Below, in pieces: positions 48,989-58,450 of a stretch of DNA of 64,000 bases; positions within the stretch are counted from its first letter, which is position 1; every line of letters starts with the position of its first letter. The notes below the pieces were generated by a model. The model ran no database searches, was not told where the DNA came from, and saw only the letters and a program-made list of their open reading frames with translations. The DNA comes from Bradyrhizobium vignae (GTDB lineage Bacteria > Pseudomonadota > Alphaproteobacteria > Rhizobiales > Xanthobacteraceae): positions 1-64,000 of the forward strand of contig NZ_RDQF01000044.1 of assembly GCF_004114425.1 (NCBI RefSeq). Reading direction: 5' to 3'. The position numbers were made by a program, and so were the translations under genes.

Positions 48989-50167
48989 ATGTCAGGAACG
49001 AAGGACCAAGAGAATTCCGAGCTCATCCAAATCGACATGAAAGAGTTCGAGCCCTGGATCGGCGTTCCGCACGGAGGGATCCAGATGAAGGTTCCCTTCG
49101 TGCAGCAGGACTTCCAGCGCTGGGTGACGCACACCGACAACTACAATCCCATTCATTTCGATGAGAGCTGGGCGGCGGCGAGTCGATTTGGGCAGATCGT
49201 CGCGCCTCAGTCCTTCACGGGCATCCGCGCGGCCGGCGACGATGCAATTTTTATGAGCAAGACCCTGATGGCGGGGTTTCACGTCAGCGATGAGTTTTTC
49301 TACTACGGACCGCGGATACACGTCGGCGACCAGCTGTTCATCGACCGGGTGCTCTCGTCGGCACGTCCGACAAACACGCGTTACGGCCCCAGCGTCTTCC
49401 TCAACTTCGGCACCACGTTCGCGACGCAACGTGGGATGATCGTAAAGAAGCGGTCTACGGTCATGCTTCATCCGAAGGCGAACGGTCTGGTTCTTGGGAA
49501 GGGCAAGCTCGAGACCGCCGCCCCGGTTCCGCCGGAGCCTGAGTGGACCGACGCCCAGATCGACGAGTTGCGCGAAGCAAAGCTCGCATATATCCGGACC
49601 TTTCGGACGCACGAGAAGCGGCGTTTTGGATCGGTGAAGGTCGGGGACAAGTTACCCCGCGCGGTCTTCGGACCCCATACAGGGCTTACATTCCTCTACT
49701 CGGATGCTTGCTGCCCAGAGGATGTGTGGGGACTCACGCATGTGCCCGATCAGCCACCGCTCCTGCCGAAGAACTCAAATTTCGGTTACGACATTCCCGA
49801 CCTTCCTGAGATGCCGCTCAACAGAGCTCGCTTTGTCATGAACGAGGGTCGCGGCCGACATGTCTATGATAAGGCTGCCATTCGCGGCGGGCTGCCCCGC
49901 TCCTTCGCGATCGGCTCGGTCATGACTATTTGGGGCACTGATCACTTTGCCAATTGGGCAGGCGAATGGGGCTTCCTACGCCATCTAACGATGCGCTTCA
50001 ACAGCTCAATCTGGAGCGGTGACGTCACCTATATTGACGCTGAGGTGACTGAGCTTTCATCGGGACCTGCAGGTTGCGGAACGGTCCATGTCACCTACCA
50101 CCTCGTGAACCAGGACGGCCTTAGGCAGTGCAGCGGGACCGGCAAAATAGAGCTCCCGCTCGAATAG
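48989..50167 (+). CDS. MaoC / FAS1-type double-hotdog hydratase
   Basis: A 392-residue protein made of two hotdog halves. The N-terminal half contains the hydratase-like YNPIHFDESWAAASRFGQIV then APQSFTGIR; the C-terminal half contains SVMTIWGTDHFANWAGEWGF and YHLVNQDGLRQCSGTGKIEL. This layout occurs in MaoC-family dehydratases and mesaconyl-CoA-hydratase-like proteins that add or remove water from an acyl-CoA. The start at ATG 48989 follows GAAGGA. Its place among acyl-CoA dehydrogenase, ligase and thioesterase genes fits a beta-oxidation-like step; the actual substrate is unknown. Confidence 0.8.
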   Translation: MSGTKDQENSELIQIDMKEFEPWIGVPHGGIQMKVPFVQQDFQRWVTHTDNYNPIHFDESWAAASRFGQIVAPQSFTGIRAAGDDAIFMSKTLMAGFHVSDEFFYYGPRIHVGDQLFIDRVLSSARPTNTRYGPSVFLNFGTTFATQRGMIVKKRSTVMLHPKANGLVLGKGKLETAAPVPPEPEWTDAQIDELREAKLAYIRTFRTHEKRRFGSVKVGDKLPRAVFGPHTGLTFLYSDACCPEDVWGLTHVPDQPPLLPKNSNFGYDIPDLPEMPLNRARFVMNEGRGRHVYDKAAIRGGLPRSFAIGSVMTIWGTDHFANWAGEWGFLRHLTMRFNSSIWSGDVTYIDAEVTELSSGPAGCGTVHVTYHLVNQDGLRQCSGTGKIELPLE

Positions 50168-51092
50168 CGAACAACGCGAGCGCCCCTAGTCACACCGTCC
50201 CTTGGTGAAAGAGGCAGACGCGAAAATGCTAGCCAACTGAAGTTCGTCGCGAATGGTGACGAAGTTGCCTTGGCGGAGTTCAGTGCCGGCTTTGGACGCT
50301 TGGCAAGTGGCTAAAGATTCAACCGGAGCGCACGCATGGTCCGTGTGCGTGTTTCCAATATTCATTTGCGCGATTGGAGTCGGCCCGATGAAAACTCCCC
50401 CGTCGCCGCACTTCGTTCCTGTAGATCTCAAGTGTCGTTTCAACGCCAGACGTCGGGAACTGGATACAGCATTCGGTAAGGGAGGTGGCGATCGGGATTG
50501 GAGCAACAACCTCAGGTGACCTCAGATCTTTCGAGGCATACCGCTTCTCTTCAAGCGACGAAGGTAGGCTTGATGTAGCCGCGCTGCGTCCTGGAGAGGC
50601 TCCAGTTCAGGTCCCTCTGACGCCGACGGTGGCCACATACATGATCTTTGTTCAGGCGGTCACAGATCGCCCAGCTGCGACGCCGCATGGCTTTAGGGGA
50701 TGTCTGGCCGAAGCGCGAAGTCTTCGCCATGCGTCGCATGTACGCTCAGCCCACGTACCGGAACTGCGGCGAACGGACTTGGCACCCCAGCAAATATTAC
50801 TCTGTTGAATTCCGAAGCGCCGGAACAAGCGCACGTCGCTTTCGTTGGCCATCGCCATATTGGAGCGAGTAGGTTGACACCAATTCACCAACTTCATTGC
50901 TGTCGTTAGGACGATGAGTGTGCCGTGTGACGCCAACAGGCAGACGCATTCTCAGTTTTCGGCGCTCCTGAAGGCGCAGGGGATGCTCAGCGAGTTTAGT
51001 CGTGCTCAGCGCATAAATTAGAGAAGCCTCGTTCTCCGCGCGCAGCCGAAGCCCTGTTCCTTGAGTACTCCCGATCCGACTGGCTGAGCGAT
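50168..51092. other. Non-coding or decayed interval upstream of the CehA/McbA relic
   Basis: About 920 bp. The last 150 bp probably encoded the N-terminus of the broken metallohydrolase but are interrupted by stops. The rest shows no gene. Confidence 0.4.
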
Positions 51093-52825
51093 GTGCCAGA
51101 CGTCCAGCCGGCGCGGTCTGATGGAGAGGTAATTGTTGAGTATTCCGCTCACCCCGATGCTAGACTTTATGTGCGATCTGACGACGGCAGCTTGCTCATG
51201 CGGGATCTTCGCTCGCTTGACGGGACTCAGCCACTCACCGGTTCTTCGTTGGAAGCGATCGCCATCGAGGCAGCCGCCAGACGCGTGGAATTACGGATAA
51301 TTGAGAAAAGCACAGGCGGGCGGGTCGCGGTGCGCTTGCATGTTCATGGCCCGAACGGAGAGTACCTTCGGCCGAAAGGACATCATCGGAAGGTCACTAC
51401 TGGCTGGTTCCAGGATTACGCTGCCGAATTTGCAAACGGCCTGAATCAGTATGCATATGTGGACGGGCATTGTACTATTGACCTTCCGATCGGCCCTGTT
51501 TTCGTTGAAATCACGAGAGGCTTCAAGGTCCGTCCCTTTTGGCGCATCGTCGATATCCAGCAGAACACGGAGGCCCTCACCTTCGAGCTGGAAAAGGTGC
51601 TCCGCTGGCGCGAGCAAGGCTGGGTTAGTTCCGACAACGCATGTTCACTTTCTGAGCCCGCAGACAGCCCTTTTAGGGGGCAGGCTGAAGGGGTGAACGT
51701 CGTTAACTTACTCGCATGCCAGCTGGGCGAAACGTTCAGTAACGTTGGCGACTTCGAGGGTCGAACGACTCTTGAGGCGAAAGACTTCGGTGGCGACGGC
51801 GAGTTCTTGGTTCGCGTCGGAACTGAGAACCGCATGCAAGTGCTGGGGCACATTTCTCTTCTTGGCTATGAAGGCAGGATCATCAATCCGCTGTCGACCG
51901 GCGGCCCAGAAGAGGCGGCGATCGGTGATCCATTAGAAACCACGATGGCTGGTTGGGCAGAACGTTGCCGTCAGCAAGGAGGGCTCGTCGTAATGCCGCA
52001 CGCCGAATCCGCAGGCCGAGCGCGCGGCAGACATCGTTCTTGGACTAGTCGATGCGGTTGAGATGATGTCCATGAATCCGCGCGACGCCCAGATCAGCGC
52101 GTTCGGTCTCGCCGACTGGTATCGATATCTCAACATAGGCTATCAGATACCGGTGGTTGGGGAGACCGACAAGATGAACGCTGCTTGCCTTCTCGGCGGC
52201 CTTAGAACTTACGCGCATCTCGGAGACCGCGATTTCACCTATTCGAGTGGATAGACGCTGTGCGTAAGGGGGACACGTTCATTACAGTTGGGCCGCTCGT
52301 TACAATGGCTGCGGAGGGAGGGCGTCCAGGGAGCAAATTCCAGCTTCCCCCTGGAGGCGGCACCGTCACGATCGACTGGCAAGTTGAGTCGGTTAGTGTG
52401 CTGGCTCATCGTGTGGAATTAATTCGTAACGGTGCAGTCATTGAGGAAGTGCGCTGTGACACCCTGGCGTGCCAAGGAAAGACCTCGTGGTCCGGGTGAC
52501 AGAGTCTTGTTGGCTGGCAATTAGAGTGCGGGGCAGCGTCATCGGCCGCGATGCTGACATCGCTGCCCATACCAGCGCCGTCTATGTTCAGGTCGGACGT
52601 AGTCCAATCTTTGCGACGAGCGACGCAGTCGCTGTCCTTGCGCAGATCGAGGGGTCAATAGCTTACTTGGATACTCTGGCTCCGAAATCCGATGAAGCCC
52701 GAGACGCGCGCTTAAGGGCCACGTTAGAGCTTGCTCATCATCGTCTGCATCGCCGGCTTCACCAGCTTGGCGCCGGCCACGAGCACACACCAGTGCACTC
52801 GGCTCATCTGAAACGCGAGCATTGA
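51093..52825 (+). pseudogene. CehA/McbA-family metallohydrolase (PHP-like), multiply frameshifted
   Basis: Blocks of the family appear in order: HVHGPNGEYLRPKGHHRKV, GWVSSD, GVNVVNLLACQLGETFSNVG, GGDGEFLVRVGTENRMQVLG, QGGLVVMPHA, then in new frames VDAVEMMSMNPRDAQISAFG, YRYLNIGYQIPVVGETDKMN, WIDAVRKGDTFITVGPLV and a long C-terminus to about 52825. An extra A near 51635 and a lost base near 51677 put THVHFLSPQTALLG, the metal-binding HxH segment, out of frame. Further shifts occur near 52000, 52247 and 52470. At least five lesions make this a pseudogene. Intact relatives hydrolyse carbamate or other esters/amides such as carbaryl; the former substrate is unknown. Confidence 0.88.
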
Positions 52826-53453
52826 TAGGGCGCACACTCGGGTCAGAATAGCGACTGGTTAAACAATTGAGAGACAACATATGAGATCGGGGAAGAGGAA
52901 GACGCCCAGTAGTTTCGCATCAGCCGTGAAGTCATTTAGCGTAAAGGCCGTCTCAATGCGCTACCCAAGGACCATGGGGCGGTTGCTGAAAGCTAAGCGT
53001 AGCTTCGTCGCTCGAGGCAGACTTATCGCCGATTTGCGACATGTTTGCCTTCGTCGAGCCGCAGAGAAGTTCGCGTCCTCAGTCAAATCGGCGATTGCTA
53101 CTAGAATATCGTCGGAAACGATGGGTGAGTCGGAAACCAACGACGGGGACATGTTCGCTCGGCGGCAGCGGCCAATGACGCCCGGCAGCATGATCACCTC
53201 GGTATCACCAGGGAAGCCGACGGCAACGGGGTCTCGGTAGGCTGGCACGAGCGCGGGTCGTCTGGCAAGATAGTATCCTGTGATTGTCCCGGCGGCTGTA
53301 GTCGGGACGCTAAAGTCGTAGGCCTTCGAACCTATGAGCATCCGGAACGCGACGTCGGCGCGGCTCGCACTCATAGTCCCACTGTCCCAATAAACTTGCG
53401 TCAGGTCAAAGGTCGCCCGTTGTGTATAGTAGTGGGTATCCGTCGGATTTGTC
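52826..53453. other. Interval with an unassigned coding-like stretch
   Basis: On the minus strand from about 53445 to 53000 a single frame reads through (TYYTQ-like start, then DVAFRMLIGSKAYDFSVPTT, YYLARRPALVPAYRDPVAV, GFPGDTEVIMLPGVIGRCRR). It looks more protein-like than typical shadows but lacks a plausible start downstream of the ALDH gene and matches no family I recognise. It may be the remains of a gene. Confidence 0.35.
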
Positions 53454-54896
53454 TCACGCGCTGGCCTGGCTAACGAACTTGGTGTTTTGAAAAGCAAGCA
53501 GGCCCTCGACACCGCCTTCCAGCCCCACGCCGCTCTCCTTGTGTCCACCAAATGGTGTCTCCGGCAGGGACACTTGCCAATGGTTCAAGATGACATTTCC
53601 GCTTTCGATCGCTGCCGCGACCGCTTTGGCGCGCGTGATATCTTTGGTCATTGCGTACGCCGCAAGACCGAATGGTAACCGATTGGCCAAGGTGATCGCT
53701 TCATCGAACGAACCAAACGGAGCCGTGATAGCAAGTGGCCCAAACGGCTCGACATTTGCAGCCATACATTGGTTATGGGTGTTCGCAAGCAATGTCGGAC
53801 GATAGAAAAACCCTCTATTGCCTGTACGCTCCCCACCGGCCGCAACACGGATCCCACGCGATCGTGCGTCACCGACAAAAGCATCCATGGAGTCGACCCG
53901 CCGCGCGTTGGCAAGCGGCCCCATGACCGTCGCTGAATCGAAGCCGTCGCCGATCTTGATGGCGTTGGCGTGCTCAGCGAACTTCTCCACAAATTGGTCA
54001 TGGACCGACTGGTGCACATAGAATCGGGTTGGCGAGGTGCAAACCTGGCCAGCGTTGCGATACTTGGCCATCGCGGCAGATTTGGCGACGGCATCGATGT
54101 TCACGTCATCGAAGATGATAACAGGCGCATGCCCTCCGAGTTCAAGCGTCATGCGCTTCATGCCCTGAACTGCGAGAGTAGCGAGTTGTTTACCGACATT
54201 CGTCGAGCCGGTGAAGGTGATGCCGCGAATGGCAGGCGCTTCGATGAGTTGCCGCGAGATGGCGATTGGATCGCCGAATACAATGCTGAGTACTCCGTCC
54301 GGAAGCCCCGCCTCGAGAAGCATCCCGCCGATGGCAAGCGCAGTGGCCGGGGTTTCTTCGGAAGGCTTGATAATCACCGAACACCCGGCAGCGAGAGCAC
54401 CGCTGATCTTCCGTGAGGGTGTAATCGCCGGGGCGTTCCACGGTGAGAACGCGGCAATCGGCCCAATTGGCTCCTTGACCGCGATCTGCTGTATGTGCTC
54501 TGCCCTCGCGGGAATAACGCGACCATAAGCCCGCTTGCCCTCCTCGGCATTCCACTCAAACATGCCGGCGGCCTGCTCCACCTCAAGTCGCGACTCCGCA
54601 ATTGGCTTGCCGAGCTCCAGGGTGATCAGGCGCGCAAGAAGTTCGCGCCGCTCTCGCATTAGATCAGCTGTGCGTCTCAAGATACGCGCTCGCTCATTCG
54701 ACGGCGTGCTACGCCACAATTGAAATCCCATCGCCGCGGCAGCTACCGCCTCTTCGATGTCGGCGTGAGTTGCGTGGGGCAGCTGCCCAAGCACCTCACC
54801 GGTCGATGGATTGAGTACAGGTTCTGTTTTTCGTCCCTCTACGCCGACCCGGCGACCGGCCATCAGGAGCTCAAGAGCGGGATACTCGAATCGCAT
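53454..54896 (-). CDS. Aldehyde dehydrogenase family protein
   Basis: A 480-residue NAD(P)-dependent aldehyde dehydrogenase. SPWNAPAITPSRKISGALAA (151-170) and KPSEETP bind cofactor; catalytic E252 lies in TLELGGHAP and C286 in NAGQVCTSPTRFYVH; LPETPFGGHKESGVGLEGG closes the family pattern. It resembles succinate-semialdehyde and related ALDHs but is distinct from the GabD-like protein at 34480-35991; NAGQVCTSPTR favours a broader aliphatic or benzaldehyde-type substrate. The start at 54896 follows TTGGAGATCCC. It lies downstream of the HIBDH-type gene at 55298-56203 on the same strand, with 400 bp between. Confidence 0.88.
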   Translation of the reverse strand: MRFEYPALELLMAGRRVGVEGRKTEPVLNPSTGEVLGQLPHATHADIEEAVAAAAMGFQLWRSTPSNERARILRRTADLMRERRELLARLITLELGKPIAESRLEVEQAAGMFEWNAEEGKRAYGRVIPARAEHIQQIAVKEPIGPIAAFSPWNAPAITPSRKISGALAAGCSVIIKPSEETPATALAIGGMLLEAGLPDGVLSIVFGDPIAISRQLIEAPAIRGITFTGSTNVGKQLATLAVQGMKRMTLELGGHAPVIIFDDVNIDAVAKSAAMAKYRNAGQVCTSPTRFYVHQSVHDQFVEKFAEHANAIKIGDGFDSATVMGPLANARRVDSMDAFVGDARSRGIRVAAGGERTGNRGFFYRPTLLANTHNQCMAANVEPFGPLAITAPFGSFDEAITLANRLPFGLAAYAMTKDITRAKAVAAAIESGNVILNHWQVSLPETPFGGHKESGVGLEGGVEGLLAFQNTKFVSQASA

Positions 54897-55081
54897 GGGA
54901 TCTCCAACTGTCAGATAGATGACGACGCCTTATCTCGTTTCGCGAGCGGCAGCGTCGATCAAAGGCGGTAGGGCGTCGGAACACTCGATCTTTCCGGATA
55001 ATTGAAAGAGGCGATCGGCAGCGCCATTTTTCCAAGAAGCAGAATTGTAAAATCAATCTTCCGGCCGCATCGAGTGGCTTA

Positions 55082-55297
55082 TCACTCGATGTCACAGCGT
55101 CGTCGAGCTTGCGGAAAACGCGACAACATGTTGGCGAGCGTGGCTCGCCGCCGGTATCCGTCTCCAAGCTCTGTTGCCGATCTCTCCATATCGGCCGACC
55201 TGATAGCGTCGAGGGTACCTGCTCTGCGAGACCATCCGAGCACCGGAACAGAGCCTCCAGCGTCATTCACTCGTTTCGAGGCTGCAGCATTTGCCAT
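55082..55297 (-). CDS. Possible small protein directly after the HIBDH-type gene
   Basis: A 71-residue frame whose ATG (55297) immediately follows the stop codon of the gene at 55298-56203 (TAAATG). It has no recognisable domain (MANAAASKRVNDAGGSVPVL, rich in Ala, Arg and Ser). The tight junction allows reinitiation, but composition is unremarkable and it may be a chance frame. The remaining interval 54897-55081 is non-coding. Confidence 0.2.
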   Translation of the reverse strand: MANAAASKRVNDAGGSVPVLGWSRRAGTLDAIRSADMERSATELGDGYRRRATLANMLSRFPQARRRCDIE

Positions 55298-56203
55298 TTA
55301 GTGCGACTTTCTATCGGCCTCGATGAGGTTGATCATCGCTGGATAGTAATTCTGAGAGTAGCCAGCAGCGCTGGTCTTCTGCAGCAAATCAGAGGTCAAG
55401 GCAGCAGAAGCCGCATCGATGCCGCCCTGCTCGGCAAGTTCGAGCGCCAGCTTGATGTCCTTGATAGCATAGTCAGTCGGAAACGTATTTTCCGGAAACT
55501 TTCCTGGAACAAGCGCCTTCAGCCCAGGCGTTCTGAGTGCAAAACTGTCCGCGGATCCCTTAGACATCACATCGAAAAGGAGAGCACCCTCGACGCCAGC
55601 TCTTCGGCCGATCGCCAGCGCCTCGGCCAGAGCATTCACGGTCATGAAGACAACCATGTTGTTGAGTATCTTGACGACCTGGCCGCTGCCCGTATCGCCA
55701 CAATGAGTGACGTCCGTTCCCATATGGGAGAGAAACGGTACGATGAGATCAAAGTCTTCGGTGCTGCCGCCGACCATAATGCTTAAGGTGCCGTCCCAAG
55801 CCGCTTGGCGCATTCGCGCGACCGGCGCATCGATCAAGGTGAGCCCCTCTTTACGCAGCTTGTCTGCAAGATCCCGCGTTCCCTTGACTGAACTTGTGCT
55901 CATGTCGACGACGGTATGGGCGCGGCGTTTGGCCCCCAAGATGCCTCCTTTTCCCAGGCAGACCTCCGCCACCTCCGCAATGCTTGGAAGCGACAGAAAG
56001 ATAACGTCGGCATTTTCTGCAACTTCGACAATCGACGCGCAGGGGTTCGCACCGGCTTCGGCGAGACGCTTGCGCGGGTCCGGGCGGCTATCCGTGGCAT
56101 AGACGGGCAATCCCGATTTCTTCGTAAGATTGATGCACATCGGCTCGCCCATGACGCCCAGTCCGACGAAGCCCAGTGTTTCGATCCTCTTGGACATTTC
56201 CAT
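55298..56203 (-). CDS. 3-hydroxyisobutyrate dehydrogenase-family oxidoreductase, second type
   Basis: A 301-residue beta-hydroxyacid dehydrogenase. NAD motif GFVGLGVMGEPM (11-22), D100/STSSVKG region, substrate loop DAPVARMRQAAWDGTLSIMV (126-145) and catalytic K178 in GQVVKILNNMVVFM. The usual DAPVSGG is DAPVARM here, a change in the substrate pocket compared with the paralogue at 36928-37884, so the substrate probably differs. The start at 56203 follows AGGAAAGGTAC. It is encoded 140 bp downstream of an acyl-CoA ligase gene, in the same direction, and may be co-transcribed with it. Confidence 0.87.
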   Translation of the reverse strand: MEMSKRIETLGFVGLGVMGEPMCINLTKKSGLPVYATDSRPDPRKRLAEAGANPCASIVEVAENADVIFLSLPSIAEVAEVCLGKGGILGAKRRAHTVVDMSTSSVKGTRDLADKLRKEGLTLIDAPVARMRQAAWDGTLSIMVGGSTEDFDLIVPFLSHMGTDVTHCGDTGSGQVVKILNNMVVFMTVNALAEALAIGRRAGVEGALLFDVMSKGSADSFALRTPGLKALVPGKFPENTFPTDYAIKDIKLALELAEQGGIDAASAALTSDLLQKTSAAGYSQNYYPAMINLIEADRKSH

Positions 56204-56347
56204 GTACCTTTCCTGCTATTCAGATCCTGAAGAACGGTCTCGGGGCACCAGGATGCTCCACGATATTAACTCTTTTCCGACTAACGGGCCGTTGTCCGTA
56301 AACGGAAGTGTCGGCGGGTTTGACTGGGCTAGCGGGTGATCGTGCAA

Positions 56348-58450
56348 CTAGCTGCTTCGATCCAGCCTCACGAGCGCGTCGAGTGCGAGCACGCCTTCAC
56401 CGTCTCGCCGGACTATCAGTGGATTTATCTCGGCATCCAGAACATTATACTCTTCGTCGACGGCAAGATGCGACAAGGCGACAATTGCGTTCGCAAGCGC
56501 TTCCAGATCGCCCGCTGGCCTGCCTCGATAGCCATTAAGGACGCGCGAGATGGCAAGCTCCGCGATCATTTCCCGGGCCGCCTCGAGCGACACCGGCGCA
56601 AGGCGAATACTTCGGTCGCGATATATTTCTGTAAAGATCCCGCCTGCCGCCAGCAGTACAATTGGACCTACATCTGCATCCTTACGGTATCCAAGAAGAA
56701 TTTCACCGAGACCAGAAGTCATCGGCTGGACGATGACTTGCGTCACGGAAGATTCTGGGCGCTTGGTACCCACCTCTCTTACAATGGATGCGATCGCGTC
56801 CCTCAGGGCTTTTTCGTCCTGGACACCAAGAACGACGCCGCCGACGTCTGTCTTGTGCGCAATCGTGTCCGACAGAAGCTTGACGGCCACCGGGTAGGCA
56901 AACGGCAGATCAACTAGTGCGGCATTGACCGGGATGACAGCAGAGGTCACATGAGGCAGACCGATTTTTTCGAAAAGCTTATACGCATCCCATTCGTTCA
57001 GCTGGGCCGGGCCGGCGCGTTTGAAGACCCGACGGTGCGCCAGCGCGCCCTTCGGCTCGCGACGGGCAAAGGCCGCAGCAACTGCGTCCGCGCAACCTTC
57101 TGGTGTTCGAAAGCTCGGAACGCCAGCTCTTGCAAGCATCGCAAGCGCCTCAGGAGCATCGGGCACGAGAAATGACACGAGAGCCGTTCCGGCGGCCGCG
57201 CTTGCGATGACTGGTTTGACAGCCAGTTCGGGTTGGAGGCGCGCTGAAGAGCCCGTGACAGCCACAACCAGATCGAATTCCGACTCAGACAACACGGTGT
57301 CCAGGGCCGCTTTCATCACGTCGGGTCGCGTCCCCGCCATTGTGAGATCTACGATCCGTTCGTGGCCGACGTTGATGCCCACCTTCGTCAGCTGCTTCAG
57401 CGTGTCTTCGCTGGGTTTGACGACATCGATGCCGCGTAGCGCGAGGCCATCGACCACCATTGCTGCGCCGCCGCCCGTGGTGGTCAGGACACCGACCCGT
57501 GGTGCCCGTTTCTGAACCGCCCCTATCGGGATACGATTGAGAAGCGGCAGGGCCTCGATCAACGTCTCGAAATTGTTAACTCGGGCAATTCCGCAGTCAG
57601 CCAGAAAAGCGGCTGCAATATCATCTTCGCCGGCCAGCGCCCCGGTATGGGATAGCGCGAGCTCCGCAGCCTGCTCGGAGCGGCCGAGCTTGTATGCGAC
57701 AACAGGCTTCTTTCGACGGGCTGCCTCAACGGCGAAACTCCGCAGATCTTCAGCATGACGCAGGCTTTCCAAGAACAAAAGATAGCCAGTCACCGCGGGG
57801 TTATCGAGTGTCGCCGCGCAAATCTCTCCGAGGGTCAAATCAATCTCATTACCGACGGACACTAGCCCAGCAAACCCGATCGATCGCGCTTTTCCCCGGG
57901 ATACCAGCGCGCCCAATATGCTGCCGCTATGAGAGGCAACAAAGGTACCGCCTGCTGGCAAATCGGGCTCTGCAAAAGCGGCGTTTGCGGTCAGTACGAC
58001 CCTATCGAGGAAGCTGACGACCCCAATGCTGGAGGGCCCGAGAATGCGCAGGCCTGAAGTTCGGGCGACGTCCCGGAGCTGACCAGCGCGTCGCTGGCCT
58101 TCAGGCCCGCCTTCCGAAAAGCCGGTCGCCAGGATTGTGGCAACGCGCACGCCGCGCGCCGCGCACTCTGTGACCGCTGAGATAACATCGTGTGTCGGCG
58201 AGAGAATGAATGCATGCTCCGGCACCTCTGGCAATGAGGACAATGACGGCCAAGCCCGCTCCCCAGACACCCTTTCGTGCCGCGGATTGATAGGATAGAT
58301 CCTTCCCTCGTACCCTCCCTGCAGGAGATATTGCAGCGGCCTCCCCGCCACCTTCGTGCGATCACCCGACGCGCCGATGATGGCAATGCTTCTCGGGGCT
58401 AACAGAGCGCGGTACAAGGAAGCAGGATCTGGCGAGGCCTTATTCTGCAT
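56348..58450 (-). CDS. NDP-forming acyl-CoA ligase, copy 2
   Basis: A 700-residue ADP-forming-type acyl-CoA synthetase. N-terminal CoA-binding Rossmann domain (LLAPRSIAIIGASGDRTKVA), catalytic phospho-His in LSHTGALAGEDDIAAAFLAD, and ATP-grasp domain with YPVAVKLLSDTIAHKTDVGG and VLNGYRGRPAGD. The ATG at 58450 overlaps by one base (TGATG) the stop codon of the acyl-CoA dehydrogenase gene, so the two are translationally coupled. A GTG one codon earlier is an alternative start. The coupling predicts that the ligase activates the acid that the dehydrogenase then desaturates. Confidence 0.92.
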   Translation of the reverse strand: MQNKASPDPASLYRALLAPRSIAIIGASGDRTKVAGRPLQYLLQGGYEGRIYPINPRHERVSGERAWPSLSSLPEVPEHAFILSPTHDVISAVTECAARGVRVATILATGFSEGGPEGQRRAGQLRDVARTSGLRILGPSSIGVVSFLDRVVLTANAAFAEPDLPAGGTFVASHSGSILGALVSRGKARSIGFAGLVSVGNEIDLTLGEICAATLDNPAVTGYLLFLESLRHAEDLRSFAVEAARRKKPVVAYKLGRSEQAAELALSHTGALAGEDDIAAAFLADCGIARVNNFETLIEALPLLNRIPIGAVQKRAPRVGVLTTTGGGAAMVVDGLALRGIDVVKPSEDTLKQLTKVGINVGHERIVDLTMAGTRPDVMKAALDTVLSESEFDLVVAVTGSSARLQPELAVKPVIASAAAGTALVSFLVPDAPEALAMLARAGVPSFRTPEGCADAVAAAFARREPKGALAHRRVFKRAGPAQLNEWDAYKLFEKIGLPHVTSAVIPVNAALVDLPFAYPVAVKLLSDTIAHKTDVGGVVLGVQDEKALRDAIASIVREVGTKRPESSVTQVIVQPMTSGLGEILLGYRKDADVGPIVLLAAGGIFTEIYRDRSIRLAPVSLEAAREMIAELAISRVLNGYRGRPAGDLEALANAIVALSHLAVDEEYNVLDAEINPLIVRRDGEGVLALDALVRLDRSS

